Below, one piece after another: positions 8,435 through 17,293 of a stretch of DNA of 64,000 bases. The position numbers and the translations under genes are program-made. This stretch comes from Falsiroseomonas sp046052145 (GTDB lineage Bacteria; Pseudomonadota; Alphaproteobacteria; Acetobacterales; Acetobacteraceae): NCBI GenBank assembly GCA_046052145.1, contig JBJOMW010000008.1:62001-126000 (forward strand). The letters run 5' to 3'. The notes under the pieces are model-generated. The model saw nothing but the letters and a program-made list of their open reading frames with translations, ran no database searches and had not been told where the DNA came from. Each line of letters starts with the position of its first letter. The stretch's first letter is position 1.

Positions 8435-8739
8435 GGCTCGTCACCCTCCTGTGTTGGCCCGAATCAATAAGTGCCCCGCGGCCCGGGCGCCAGACGGCAG
8501 CCGGTTGTGCTGGACAGGGGATGGGCAGCAAGGACTATATACCTAATGCGCCCTTGCCTGCCTTCCCTCCCCGCGCCTGCCCCTCCCGGACGGGAGTGGC
8601 GGGGGAATTTGTCCGAAGCCGGGGCTCGGCAGTTTGTCCGAAACCACCGCCGGTGAATTCGTACGAAGCCGCGCCGGCCGAAAATTGTCCGAAGCCCGCA
8701 CCGGCGCTATCACCGGATCAACGCCCAGGGAGACACCAG
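8435..8739. promoter_or_regulatory. 305-nt divergent intergenic region with spaced repeats
   Basis: The region separates the CoA-transferase (minus) from a Bug receptor (plus). A local AT-rich stretch (about 8528-8545) may hold promoter elements. Between 8606 and 8696 there are four copies of a short repeat, listed separately. No ORF with a credible ribosome site was found inside it. Confidence 0.5.
8606..8696. repeat. Four imperfect direct repeats at 25-26-bp spacing
   Basis: A 15-bp unit with consensus AATTTGTCCGAAGCC begins at 8606, 8631, 8656 and 8682. Copies: AATTTGTCCGAAGCC, AGTTTGTCCGAAACC, AATTCGTACGAAGCC and AAATTGTCCGAAGCC. The core TTTGTCCGAA is nearly palindromic; in the third copy it is exactly so (TTCGTACGAA). 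The spacers differ in sequence while the cores are kept. The array ends 44 nt before the Bug receptor ATG. A set of regulator sites or a minisatellite would both fit. Confidence 0.7.
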
Positions 8740-9720
8740 ATGCGCCGCCGCCCCCTTCTTGCCGGCCTCGCCGCCACCCTCTCCACGCCGCTGCTGGCCC
8801 GCGGCGCGGCCGCGCAGGATGGGTGGCCGTCCCGCCCCATCACCCTCGTCGTGCCCTGGGCGCCGGGCGGGTCCAATGACATCGTCGCCCGCCTGGTCGC
8901 CCCGGTGCTGTCCGAGCGCCTCGGCCAGTCCGTCGTGGTCGAGAACCGCGCCGGCGGCGGTGGCTCCATCGGCATGGGCCTCGTCACCCGCGCCCGGCCG
9001 GATGGGCACACGCTGCTGGTCTCCTCGGCCTCCAACCACGTCTTCCATGCGCTGGTCGCGCATGACCTCGGCTACGACGTGCGGGAGGTCCTGTCGGGCA
9101 TCGCCATGTGGGTGGATGTGCCGAATGTGCTGGCGGTGAACCCCTCCATCGGCGTCTCCACCGTGCAGGAGCTGCTGGCGAAGATCCGCGCAACGCGCGG
9201 GGGCATGTCCTTCGGCTCCTCCGGCACGGCCAGCTCCAACCACCTGGCCGGCGAGCTGTTCCGAATGATGACCAACACCGACCTGACCCATGTGCCCTAT
9301 CGCGGCGGCGGGCCGGTGGCGACGGACCTGATCGCGGGCGTCATCCCGATGGCCTTCATGAACCTGCCGACGGTGATCGGCCCGATGCAGGCCGGCCGCG
9401 TCCGCGTCGTCGGCGTCTGCACCGAGGAGCGCGTCCGCGTCCGCCCCGACCTGCCGACCGTCGCCGAGCAGGGGGTGCCGGGCTATTCGGTGCGCAGCTG
9501 GACCGGCCTCTTCGCGCCCCGCGGCACGCCGCGGCCGGTGCTCGAGCGGCTGGCGGCGGAAAGCCGCGCGATCCTGGAGCTGCCGACGATCGCAGCCCGG
9601 CTCAACGACTTGGCCAGCGAGCCGATCTTCATGGATCCGGACCGGACGGACGCCTTCGTGCGGGCGGAGTTCGATCGCTGGGGCCCGGTGGTGCGGGCTG
9701 CGCGCGTCACGCTGGATTGA
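8740..9720 (+). CDS. Bug family (TctC-like) tripartite tricarboxylate receptor
   Basis: Periplasmic solute-binding protein of the Bug/TctC family, 326 aa. A signal peptide with RRRPLLAGLAA and cleavage near GAAAQ is followed by the family signature PSRPITLVVPWAPGGSND, then VVENRAGGGG and THVPYRGGGPV. Such proteins bind carboxylates, amino acids or nicotinate for TTT transporters. No tctAB genes are adjacent, so it is an orphan receptor. ATG 8740 is chosen because the signal peptide starts there. It is preceded by the four spaced repeats. Confidence 0.9.
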   Translation: MRRRPLLAGLAATLSTPLLARGAAAQDGWPSRPITLVVPWAPGGSNDIVARLVAPVLSERLGQSVVVENRAGGGGSIGMGLVTRARPDGHTLLVSSASNHVFHALVAHDLGYDVREVLSGIAMWVDVPNVLAVNPSIGVSTVQELLAKIRATRGGMSFGSSGTASSNHLAGELFRMMTNTDLTHVPYRGGGPVATDLIAGVIPMAFMNLPTVIGPMQAGRVRVVGVCTEERVRVRPDLPTVAEQGVPGYSVRSWTGLFAPRGTPRPVLERLAAESRAILELPTIAARLNDLASEPIFMDPDRTDAFVRAEFDRWGPVVRAARVTLD

Positions 9721-9745
9721 CAGTTTTTCGTCAATCTAAATTGAC
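9716..9745. other. ATTGAC/GTCAAT inverted repeat overlapping a stop codon
   Basis: ATTGAC at 9716-9721 is mirrored by GTCAAT at 9730-9735, and a third ATTGAC follows at 9740-9745. The T-rich stretch 9723-9728 lies in the loop, not after the stem, so a simple intrinsic terminator is not well supported. It could be a regulator site for the asparaginase gene that starts at 9847. Confidence 0.35.
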
Positions 9746-9846
9746 ACATCAGCGGGCTGGGCGGAAAACCGTCCAGTCCGCACGACAGCCTCTTGTGGAC
9801 TCCGTCGATCGTGCCGATAAACCGCGCGCTCTGGAGGGAGTTTTCC

Positions 9847-10953
9847 ATGCCGAAGGCAATTGAGCTCGTCGAACTCGCGCGCATCTGGCGCGGCCCGGTG
9901 GTCGAGAGCACCCATAGCGGCGTCGTCGCCGTGGCGGACACGGGCGGGACGCTCCGCCATGCCTGGGGCGACCCGGGCTGGGCGCCCACGCCGCGCTCGG
10001 CGCTGAAGCCCTTCCAGGCGGTGGCCCTGGTGGAATCCGGCGCGGCCGATGCCTTCGGCCTGACCGACGAACACATCGCGATGGCCTGCGCCTCGCACCA
10101 CGCCGAGCCCGCCCAGGTCGCGCTGGTGCGCGACTGGCTCGGCAAGCTCCGCCTCGGCGAAGATGCGCTGATCTGCGGCCCCGCCCTGCCCCGCGGCGTC
10201 GTGGACCAGGGCACGGCCTGGGCCAGCGGCGGCCCGAGCCGCGTCTACAACAATTGCTCGGGCAAGCATTGCGGCTTCCTGAGCGTCGCGAAGCATCTCG
10301 GCGCTGGCCTCGACTACGCCAACCCGGACCATCCGGCGCAGAAGCTCTATCGCGACGTGCTCTCGGAATTCACCGGCATGAGCGCGGATAGCTTCCCCGC
10401 CGCCGGCGATGGCTGCGGCCTGCCGGCGCTGAGCCTGCCGATCGGCGTGATGGCCAAGGCCATGGCGCGCCTCGGTGTGGCGCAGGCCGTCTCGCCCGCG
10501 CGCCGCGCGGCGGTGCGCCGCGTGCTGGGCGCGATGACGGCCTATCCGGACCTGCTGGCCGGCAAGGACAATCCGCTGGCGCGCATGATCCGCTATTGCG
10601 ACGGCAATGTCGTCGCGAAGACGGGCGCCGAGGGCTACCTGGTCGCCTGCGTGCGCGATCGCGCGCTCGGGATTGCGATCAAGGTGGGGGATGGCGATGC
10701 GAGCGGCCGGGCGAAGCTCGGCGTGCTGGCGCGCATCCTGGGCCGTATCCATGCCCTGCCGACCGCGGAAGCGGAGCTGCTGATCGCCGCGGTCGAGCCG
10801 GCGATGACCGACAGCAATGGCCGTGACGTGGGCCGCGTCGAGGTGACGATCCAGCCGCCGGTGGCGACCCAGCCGACCGAGGCGAACCTCGACTTCTGGC
10901 TGGCCGGCACGCCGGTTGAGGGCATCGGGGCGTATCTGCCGAAGCTGAGCTGA
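9847..10953 (+). CDS. Class 3 (Rhizobium etli AII-type) L-asparaginase
   Basis: Hydrolyses L-asparagine to aspartate and ammonia, 368 aa, cytoplasmic. Residues expected from the R. etli ReAII enzyme are all visible: the Ser-x-x-Lys pair S51/K54 in RSALKPFQ, the zinc-site Cys and Lys C137/K140 in NCSGKH, and C190 in GDGCGLPA. GGAGGGAG at 9833-9840 supports the ATG at 9847 rather than an upstream frame extension. It is monocistronic and runs into a structured palindrome module separating it from the convergent cydC. Confidence 0.9.
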   Translation: MPKAIELVELARIWRGPVVESTHSGVVAVADTGGTLRHAWGDPGWAPTPRSALKPFQAVALVESGAADAFGLTDEHIAMACASHHAEPAQVALVRDWLGKLRLGEDALICGPALPRGVVDQGTAWASGGPSRVYNNCSGKHCGFLSVAKHLGAGLDYANPDHPAQKLYRDVLSEFTGMSADSFPAAGDGCGLPALSLPIGVMAKAMARLGVAQAVSPARRAAVRRVLGAMTAYPDLLAGKDNPLARMIRYCDGNVVAKTGAEGYLVACVRDRALGIAIKVGDGDASGRAKLGVLARILGRIHALPTAEAELLIAAVEPAMTDSNGRDVGRVEVTIQPPVATQPTEANLDFWLAGTPVEGIGAYLPKLS

Positions 10954-10962
10954 GGGGGGTAC

Positions 10963-11150
10963 GGGGAGGGCGCTGCCCTCCCCGAGCCCCACCCGCCAGG
11001 AGCCGAGGGCTCCTGGACCTCGATCAGTTGAACGCCGAATGGGGTGGGGGCCGAAGTGCCCCCACCCCATTCGGCGTTTAAAATGAATGGGTTCCAAGGG
11101 GCCACTGCCCCTTGGCGGGGTGGGTGCGGGAGGGGCAGCGCCCCTCCCGC
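10963..11150. repeat. Palindrome module, copy 1 (five consecutive hairpins)
   Basis: Five perfect stems follow one another between two convergent genes. They are 10963-10971/10975-10983 (9 bp), 10996-11004/11008-11016 (9 bp), 11031-11051/11058-11078 (21 bp, six-base loop, followed by TTTAAAAT), 11094-11102/11107-11115 (9 bp) and 11126-11136/11140-11150 (11 bp). Shared words with copy 2 at 62163 are CCTGGACCTCGATCAGTT and ATGGGTTCCAAGGGG followed by CCACTGCCCCTTGGC. It probably acts as a bidirectional terminator and/or REP-like element. Confidence 0.75.
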
Positions 11151-11152
11151 CT

Positions 11153-12811
11153 CTACCCCATCGCCGCCAGCGCCCGCCCTGCCGCCAGCCGCAGGATCCG
11201 CGTCGGCCTCTCGACGCCGATCAGCCGGTGCACGATCAGGATCACCGTGCGCCCAGCCGTCGCCTGGTCGAGCGTCTCCAGGAAGGCGCGCTCCGTCTCG
11301 GGGTCGAGCCCCGCGGCCGGCTCATCCAGGATCAGCACCGGCGCCTCGCTCAGCAGTGCGCGCGCCAATGCCAGACGCCGCGCCTGCCCGCCCGAGAAAC
11401 GCGCCCCTGCCTCGCCGCAGCGCGTGGCAAGACCATCGGGCAGGGTGCGAACCAACTCGCCGATGCCGGCTGCATCCAGCGCGCGCCAGAGCGCCGCGGC
11501 ATCGGCCTCCGGCCGCGCGAGGCGAAGGTTCGCCTCGATCGTGTCGTCGAACAGCCGCGCATCCTGCGTGAGGCAGGCGATGCGCGCGCGGACATCGTCG
11601 GCGGCGAGCGTCGCGATATCCACGCCGCCAAGTCGGATGCACCCGGCCTGCGGCGCGGCCAGCTTGAGCAGCAGCGAAGCCAGCGTGGATTTGCCGACGC
11701 CGGACGGGCCGAGCAGCGCAAGCCGCGCCCCCTCCGGCACGTCGAGGTCGAGCCCATCGAAGACCGGCGCGCGGTCGGGTGCCCAGGCGAAGCGCACACC
11801 CTCGACGCGGATCGCATGACCAGCGGGCGGTGCGGCCGGCTGCGCCGGCTCAGCCACAGGGGCCGGAGCATCGGCAGATTCGAACAGGCGCCGGGCGCTC
11901 GCCGCGGCAGCAGCCAGTGCAGCACCCGCACGCGGCATCAGCCCGAGCGTCTCGGCGGCTGCGACTGCCAGGAACAGCGCCAGCACCGCGCCCGCCACCG
12001 CCGTCTGCCCGCTCGCCAAGCCCCAGGCGAGCGCGCCGAGCATCGCGGCCTGGGTCAGCACCAGCCCCGCTGCGCCACCCCAGGCGCCGCGTTGCGCCAG
12101 GCTCCGCTGCGCCGCCGACAAGGCCGCGCCTTCCTCTTCCACGCGGCGCGCCGCGATGCGCTCGGCACCGGCCGAGAGCGTGTCCTCGATGCCCGTCAGC
12201 GGGTCCACCGCGGCGGCCCGCAGGTTGCCCTGCGCGGCGGCAACCCGCCGCCCGGCCTCTGCCGCGCCGGGTGCGAGCAGCGGCGGCAGCAGCAAGGCGA
12301 GTGCAAGCGGTGCGGCGACCAGCAGCGCGAGAACGGGCGAGATCGCGCCGAGCACCAGCGCGATCGTCACCACCACCGCCCCAGCACAGGCCGCCGGCAC
12401 CAGCACGCCGAGATAGACGCGATCCAGCGCATCGATGTCGGAAACGAGCCGCCCAAGCAGATCGCCTGCGCGCCGGAAGCCGATGCCGGCCGGCAGCCGT
12501 TCCGCCAGGCGGCGGAAGAACCAGACGCGCGTATCGGCCAGCGCACGGAAGGCAGCGGCATGCGCGACAAGGCGATCGAAGTAGCGCGCGACGGGGCGCA
12601 GGATGGCGAAGACGCGCATCCAGACCAGCGCGACCGCCGCGGTGCCGCCGAAGATCGCGGCCTCCGTCACGCCCTCGGTCACGCCACGCCCGGCGAAGGC
12701 GAGCAAAGCGAGCCCCGCCAGCGCAGCGAGGACCGAGACGGCCACACCGGCCGCCAGCCAGCCAATCCGGCTGCGCCACAGGCCAAGCACGCGGAGGATG
12801 TCGCCCGTCAT
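11153..12811 (-). CDS. cydC: Thiol reductant ABC exporter subunit CydC
   Basis: One half of the CydDC heterodimer that exports glutathione/cysteine to the periplasm, needed for cytochrome bd and periplasmic redox. 552 aa: an N-terminal six-helix transmembrane domain (about 1-310) and a C-terminal ATPase with Walker A GPSGVGKST, signature FSGGQARRL and Walker B LILDEPAAGLD. The ATG at 12811 overlaps the cydD stop (ATGA). No cydAB genes are in the window. The 3' end abuts the palindrome module. Confidence 0.9.
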   Translation of the reverse strand: MTGDILRVLGLWRSRIGWLAAGVAVSVLAALAGLALLAFAGRGVTEGVTEAAIFGGTAAVALVWMRVFAILRPVARYFDRLVAHAAAFRALADTRVWFFRRLAERLPAGIGFRRAGDLLGRLVSDIDALDRVYLGVLVPAACAGAVVVTIALVLGAISPVLALLVAAPLALALLLPPLLAPGAAEAGRRVAAAQGNLRAAAVDPLTGIEDTLSAGAERIAARRVEEEGAALSAAQRSLAQRGAWGGAAGLVLTQAAMLGALAWGLASGQTAVAGAVLALFLAVAAAETLGLMPRAGAALAAAAASARRLFESADAPAPVAEPAQPAAPPAGHAIRVEGVRFAWAPDRAPVFDGLDLDVPEGARLALLGPSGVGKSTLASLLLKLAAPQAGCIRLGGVDIATLAADDVRARIACLTQDARLFDDTIEANLRLARPEADAAALWRALDAAGIGELVRTLPDGLATRCGEAGARFSGGQARRLALARALLSEAPVLILDEPAAGLDPETERAFLETLDQATAGRTVILIVHRLIGVERPTRILRLAAGRALAAMG

Positions 12812-14487
12812 TGCCCGGCGATCCTGACGCCCGCCGCGCGGCCGGCCTCGAGTTCCAACGCGCGGCCCAGCATGCGCTGCGCGGCGCGGCTGTGGGTTGC
12901 GATGATCGCGGTGCGACCGCCACACAGGCGGCGCAGGCTTTCCAGCACCTCCGCCTCCGTCCCGGGGTCGAGATGCGCCGTCGGCTCATCCAGCAGCACA
13001 AGCGGTGCATCGCGCAGGAAGGCCCGCGCGACAGCCACACGTTGCGCCTGCCCGCCCGACAGGCCGAAGCCCCCCTCGCCCACCAGCGTGTCGAGGCCTT
13101 GGGCGAGCCCGCGCGCAAAGCTCATCACCTGCGCAGCCTCCGCGGCGGCCTCCACCTCGGCATCGGTCGCCTCGGGGCGCGCGAGGCGGATGTTGTCGCG
13201 CAGCGTCCCGCGGAAGAGATGCGCGCGCTGCCCGACATAGGAGGACAGGCGCCGCAGTTCCGCGGGCGAGAGCAAGGTCGCATCCTGGCCGTTCAGCGCG
13301 ATACGCCCCGCATCGGGCCGCCGGAAGCCCATCAGCAGCCGCAGCACCGACGACTTCCCCGCGCCCGAGGCGCCGGTCAGCACCAGCGTCTCGCCGGGCA
13401 TCACGCGGAAGGAGAGGCCATCGAGCGCCGGCGGCCGCGCCGGGTCGTAGCTGAGCGTCACATCCTGGAAGGTGACGACGACCTTGGGCGGCATCTCCTC
13501 CAGCCGGTAGCCGGGCGGGCCTTGGGGCACGTCCAGCAGCGGCGCGAGTTCGGCCGCCGCACCGCGGGCCGAGAGCTTCTCATGATAGGCCTGGGAGAAG
13601 GTGCGGAGCGGCGCGAAGAAGGCCGGCACCAGCAGCAGGCAGAAGATCGCCGCGACCGGGTCGGGATGGGCATTGCCGAGGATCGCGCCGTGGCGGATGG
13701 CCAGCAGCGCAATCGCCGCGGCCGCCAGAACCTCAAGCGCGGCGGAGGACAGGAAGGCGACGCGCAGCACCTTCATGGTGCGCGTGCGGAGTTCGGCGGC
13801 GGCGGTTGCCATGGCCTGCGCTTCCGCCTCCTGCCGGCGGAACAGGACCAGTGTGGGCAGGCCGCGCATGCGATCGAGGAAGCGGCCCGAGAGGCGACCC
13901 AACGCCTCGAACTGGCGGCGGCTGGCGGTGGCGGCGCCGATGCCAGTCACAGCCATGGCCACCGGCACCAGGACGCCCGCGACCAGCAGGATCAGGCCGC
14001 TGGTTGCATCCACGCTGGCGGCCGCGCCAGCGACGAGGAGCGGGCCGGCCACCGCCAACACCGCCGCCGGCAGCCAGCGCGTGAGAAAACCTTCCAGCGC
14101 CTCGATCCGGTCCACGATCAGCGCGGCGCGTTCGCCCACGGGCCGGGAATCGGCCGGCCCCAGCTCCAGCAGGCGGGCGAAGACGGCGGCGCGGAGCCGC
14201 GCCTTCGCGGCCTCCCCGGCGGCCAACAGGGTGCGTTCCTGCGCGACACCGAGCCCGGCCGAGAGCGCCGCCAGCGCGGCCGCGGCGCCAAGCTCGGCCC
14301 AGCCCGCGGCCCCGTGGCCCAGCAGCGCGGCGAGGAGCGAGGCGATGAGCCAGGCCTGGGCGATGCCAGCCGCCACCTGCGCGATGCCGAGCGCCAGCGG
14401 CAGCGCAAGCTGCGCACGCGCCACCTTCGCTTCGCGCCGGAGGAGAGCCTCCGAGGCGCGGTCCGTTTCTGTCGCCGCCCGTGACAT
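12808..14487 (-). CDS. cydD: Thiol reductant ABC exporter subunit CydD
   Basis: Partner of CydC, 559 aa, with transmembrane region about residues 25-310 and ATPase domain about 340-559. Walker A is GASGAGKSS, the signature is LSGGQAQRV and Walker B is LVLLDEPTAHLDP. The ATG at 14487 (MSRAATET) is taken; a second in-frame ATG lies 24 nt upstream. CydD precedes CydC in a two-gene operon, the usual order. The exporter acts in the inner membrane. Confidence 0.9.
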   Translation of the reverse strand: MSRAATETDRASEALLRREAKVARAQLALPLALGIAQVAAGIAQAWLIASLLAALLGHGAAGWAELGAAAALAALSAGLGVAQERTLLAAGEAAKARLRAAVFARLLELGPADSRPVGERAALIVDRIEALEGFLTRWLPAAVLAVAGPLLVAGAAASVDATSGLILLVAGVLVPVAMAVTGIGAATASRRQFEALGRLSGRFLDRMRGLPTLVLFRRQEAEAQAMATAAAELRTRTMKVLRVAFLSSAALEVLAAAAIALLAIRHGAILGNAHPDPVAAIFCLLLVPAFFAPLRTFSQAYHEKLSARGAAAELAPLLDVPQGPPGYRLEEMPPKVVVTFQDVTLSYDPARPPALDGLSFRVMPGETLVLTGASGAGKSSVLRLLMGFRRPDAGRIALNGQDATLLSPAELRRLSSYVGQRAHLFRGTLRDNIRLARPEATDAEVEAAAEAAQVMSFARGLAQGLDTLVGEGGFGLSGGQAQRVAVARAFLRDAPLVLLDEPTAHLDPGTEAEVLESLRRLCGGRTAIIATHSRAAQRMLGRALELEAGRAAGVRIAGQ

Positions 14488-14611
14488 GGACGAACACCCT
14501 AGGACAGCCACGCGCGGAGGTCACCCATCCCGTGTCACGGCCCCCTGACACTTGCGGCACGGGCGGAACGGGCCAAGCTTCGGGCCGGATCTCCCGCCTT
14601 CAGGACCCGCA

Positions 14612-15523
14612 ATGCTCCCCACCCATGGTCGCTACGACTACACGCCCTGGCGCGGCCGCGCCGCCTATGCCTTCCCGAACGGGGCGAAGCTGGCGGTCTA
14701 TCTCGGCGTGAACCTCGAGCATTTCGCCTTCGGCGAGGGCTTGGGTGCCGAATTGGCCCCCGGCGGGCCGCAGCCGGACATCCTGAACTTCGCCTGGCGC
14801 GACTACGGCAACCGCGTCGGCGCGTGGCGGCTGCTCGACCTGCTGGACGAGTTGGCGCTGCCGGCGACCGTGCTGCTGAACAGCGCGATGTACGATTACG
14901 CGCCGAGCCTTGTTGCCGCGCATCGCGCGCGCGGGGACGAGATAGCCGGCCATGGCCGCACCAATTCCGAACGGCAATCCGTTCTGGACGAGGCCGAGGA
15001 ACGCCGCCTCATCGTGGAGTCCACCGAGGCCATCGCACGGCATGAGGGCGCGGCGCCGCGCGGCTGGCTCAGCCCCTGGATCGCCGAAAGCCGCGTGACG
15101 CCCGACCTGCTGGCCGAGGCGGGCTATCGCTACACGATGAACTGGTGTGCCGATGACGCGCCGGTGTGGATGCGCACGCGCTCCGGCCCGCTGCTCGCCA
15201 TGCCCTATCCGCAGGAGGTGAACGACATCCCCGCCATCGTCGCCCGCAGGGAATCCGCCGAAGCCTTCGCCCGGATGATCGTGGATGATTTCGAGGAAAG
15301 GCTGCGCCAGGTGCAGTCGGACGGGCTGCCGCAGGTGATGGGCATCGCGCTGCATCCCTACATCATCGGCCAGCCGCACCGGATGCGGGTGCTGCGCCGG
15401 GCCTTGGCCCGCATCGCCGGGGCGCGGGACGCGGTGTGGATCACCACGGCGGGCGCCATCTGCGATCACGTCACCGCCCTGCCCGCCGGCACCCTGCCTG
15501 GCTGCCCGAGGGCGGCGGCATGA
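14612..15523 (+). CDS. Polysaccharide deacetylase family protein (PuuE-like)
   Basis: 303-aa NodB-fold hydrolase of the cytoplasmic PuuE/allantoinase-like branch, with no signal peptide. Visible family features are GAKLAVYLGVNLEHF near the start, GDEIAGHGRTNSE, GWLSPWIAES and the late LHPYIIGQPHRM. Members act on small N-acyl or ureide compounds as well as sugars; the substrate is not deducible. ATG 14612 fits the family start. Its stop overlaps the lipocalin ATG (ATGA), so both are co-translated. Confidence 0.8.
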   Translation: MLPTHGRYDYTPWRGRAAYAFPNGAKLAVYLGVNLEHFAFGEGLGAELAPGGPQPDILNFAWRDYGNRVGAWRLLDLLDELALPATVLLNSAMYDYAPSLVAAHRARGDEIAGHGRTNSERQSVLDEAEERRLIVESTEAIARHEGAAPRGWLSPWIAESRVTPDLLAEAGYRYTMNWCADDAPVWMRTRSGPLLAMPYPQEVNDIPAIVARRESAEAFARMIVDDFEERLRQVQSDGLPQVMGIALHPYIIGQPHRMRVLRRALARIAGARDAVWITTAGAICDHVTALPAGTLPGCPRAAA

Positions 15524-16059
15524 AGCGCCTTGTTCTTCTCGCCGCGCTGCTGCTCGGCGGCTGCGCCACGGCACCGCCCGCTGGGCCGCCGGTGCAGACC
15601 GTCGCTGCGGTGGACCTCAACCGCTATCTCGGCACCTGGTACGAGATCGCGCGGCTGCCGAATTCCTTCCAGGACGGACGCGGGCGCAACTGCGTGGAGA
15701 CCACCGCGACCTATGCGCTGCGCCCCGACGGGCAGGTCGCTGTCACCAATCGCTGCCTCGATGCCGGCAACGACAACCGCGAGACGGTGGCGACCGCCAG
15801 CGCCTATGCCGTGGCGGGCAGCAACAACGCCCGGCTGCGCGTCACCTTCTTCTGGCCCTTCTATGGCGACTACTGGGTGATCGGGCTCGATCCTGAGTAT
15901 CGCTGGGCGGTGGTGGGCGCGCCGGGGCGGGAGTTCCTGTGGGTGCTGTCGCGCACGCCGCAGATGGCGCCGGGCGATTATGCCGAGGCGGTCGGGATCG
16001 CCGCCGCGCAGGGATTCCCGGTGGCCCGCCTGCAACCGACGCCACAACCGGCGCGCTAG
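15520..16059 (+). CDS. Lipocalin family lipoprotein (Blc-like)
   Basis: 179-aa predicted outer-membrane or periplasmic lipoprotein. A short signal peptide ends in the lipobox LLGGC, with Cys near residue 14. The lipocalin motif YLGTWYEIARLPNSFQ (GxW) follows, then PFYGDYWVIGLDPEYRWAVVG, a hallmark of the Blc/apolipoprotein D group. Blc-type proteins bind lipids and help membrane maintenance under stress. Coupled to the upstream deacetylase by a four-base overlap. Confidence 0.92.
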   Translation: MKRLVLLAALLLGGCATAPPAGPPVQTVAAVDLNRYLGTWYEIARLPNSFQDGRGRNCVETTATYALRPDGQVAVTNRCLDAGNDNRETVATASAYAVAGSNNARLRVTFFWPFYGDYWVIGLDPEYRWAVVGAPGREFLWVLSRTPQMAPGDYAEAVGIAAAQGFPVARLQPTPQPAR

Positions 16060-16109
16060 ACGCCCCGGGCCGGCCGCCATTCCCGCGGCGGCGGCCGAGG
16101 GGCTCGAAG

Positions 16110-17228
16110 ATGTCCTGGTCGTTGCCGCTGGGCCGCGTGCTCGGCACCGAGATCCGGCTGCACCTGACCTTCCTGCTGCTGCTGGCCTGGATCGGCGTGG
16201 CGCATGGGATGCGGGGCGGCACGGGGGCGGCGCTGGATGGCGTAATCTACATCGCCCTCATCTTCACCTGCGTCCTGCTGCATGAATTCGGCCATGTGAT
16301 CGCCGCGCGCCGCTACGGCATTGCGACACCCGACATCACCCTGCTGCCGATCGGCGGCGTCGCGCGGCTGGAGCGCATCCCAGAAAAACCTGCGGAGGAA
16401 CTGGTCGTCGCGCTGGCCGGGCCGGCGGTGAACATCGCCATCGCGGCCGTATTGCTGGTTCTGCTGGGCGGCTGGCCGCCGATCGAGGCCATGGCCGGGA
16501 TCGAGGATCCGGGCCAGTCCATGCTGGCGCGGCTGCTCTGGGTGAACATCGTGCTGGCCGGGTTCAACCTGCTGGTACCGGCTTTCCCGATGGATGGCGG
16601 GCGCGTGCTGCGGGCCTTGCTCAGCTATCGCCTGGATCGCGCGCGCGCGACCGACATCGCCGCGCGGATCGGCCAGGCGCTGGCCCTCGGCCTCGGCTTT
16701 CTGGGCTTGCTGGGCGGCGCGCCGCTGTTGGTCTTCGTCGCGCTCTTCGTCTGGCTCGGTGCAGGTGCCGAAAGCCACGCGGTGCGGCTCCGCGAATTGT
16801 CGCGCGGGATGGTCGCCGCGGATGCGATGATGACCCGCTTCGAGACACTGCCCACGACCGCCACCATCGGCGCTGCGGTGGAGGTGCTGATCCGGTCCGC
16901 CCAGACCGACGTCCCGGTGGTGGATGGCGCGGGGCGGCTGCGGGGCGTGCTGACGCGCTCCGACCTGATCCGCGCCCTGCACGCGGCGGCACCCGAGGCC
17001 AGCGTGCTGGAGGCGATGCAGCGCGAGGTCCCGACCGTCGCGCAACAGGCTCCGCTCGAGGAAGCGCTGCAGGCCATGGAGGCTGCGGCCGGCCCTGTCG
17101 GCGTGCTCGACCGCGGCGGGCGGCTGGTCGGGCTGCTGACGCAGGAGAACCTCGGCGAGATGCTGATGGTGGAGGCCGCGCGCCAGCACCGCGCCACACC
17201 GCGGGACCGCCCGGTGGCACCCGGCTGA
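16110..17228 (+). CDS. M50 site-2 protease with tandem CBS domains
   Basis: Intramembrane zinc metalloprotease of the SpoIVFB/Rip3 group, 372 aa. Zinc-binding HEFGH is at residues 58-62 in the second membrane segment, and the distal motif FPMDGGRVLRAL supplies the third ligand. Two CBS domains occupy about residues 235-355 and probably sense adenosyl ligands. The substrate is unknown, typically an anti-sigma or sporulation-type factor in other taxa. The ATG at 16110 begins right at the first hydrophobic domain. Located 50 nt after the lipocalin gene. Confidence 0.9.
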   Translation: MSWSLPLGRVLGTEIRLHLTFLLLLAWIGVAHGMRGGTGAALDGVIYIALIFTCVLLHEFGHVIAARRYGIATPDITLLPIGGVARLERIPEKPAEELVVALAGPAVNIAIAAVLLVLLGGWPPIEAMAGIEDPGQSMLARLLWVNIVLAGFNLLVPAFPMDGGRVLRALLSYRLDRARATDIAARIGQALALGLGFLGLLGGAPLLVFVALFVWLGAGAESHAVRLRELSRGMVAADAMMTRFETLPTTATIGAAVEVLIRSAQTDVPVVDGAGRLRGVLTRSDLIRALHAAAPEASVLEAMQREVPTVAQQAPLEEALQAMEAAAGPVGVLDRGGRLVGLLTQENLGEMLMVEAARQHRATPRDRPVAPG

Positions 17229-17293
17229 CAACCGTGCGGGGACTTCCGAAACCCATTCATTCCGGCAATAATAAGAAAAATTGGAGAAATAGA

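Noticed and set aside
8606..8696. The 25-bp-spaced repeats as a CRISPR array
   Set aside because: Repeat cores are only 15 bp, spacers about 10 bp, four copies only and no cas genes.
11779..14484. 901-codon plus-strand open frame
   Set aside because: Antisense shadow of cydDC, rich in Arg/Gln/Ala, no recognisable domain.
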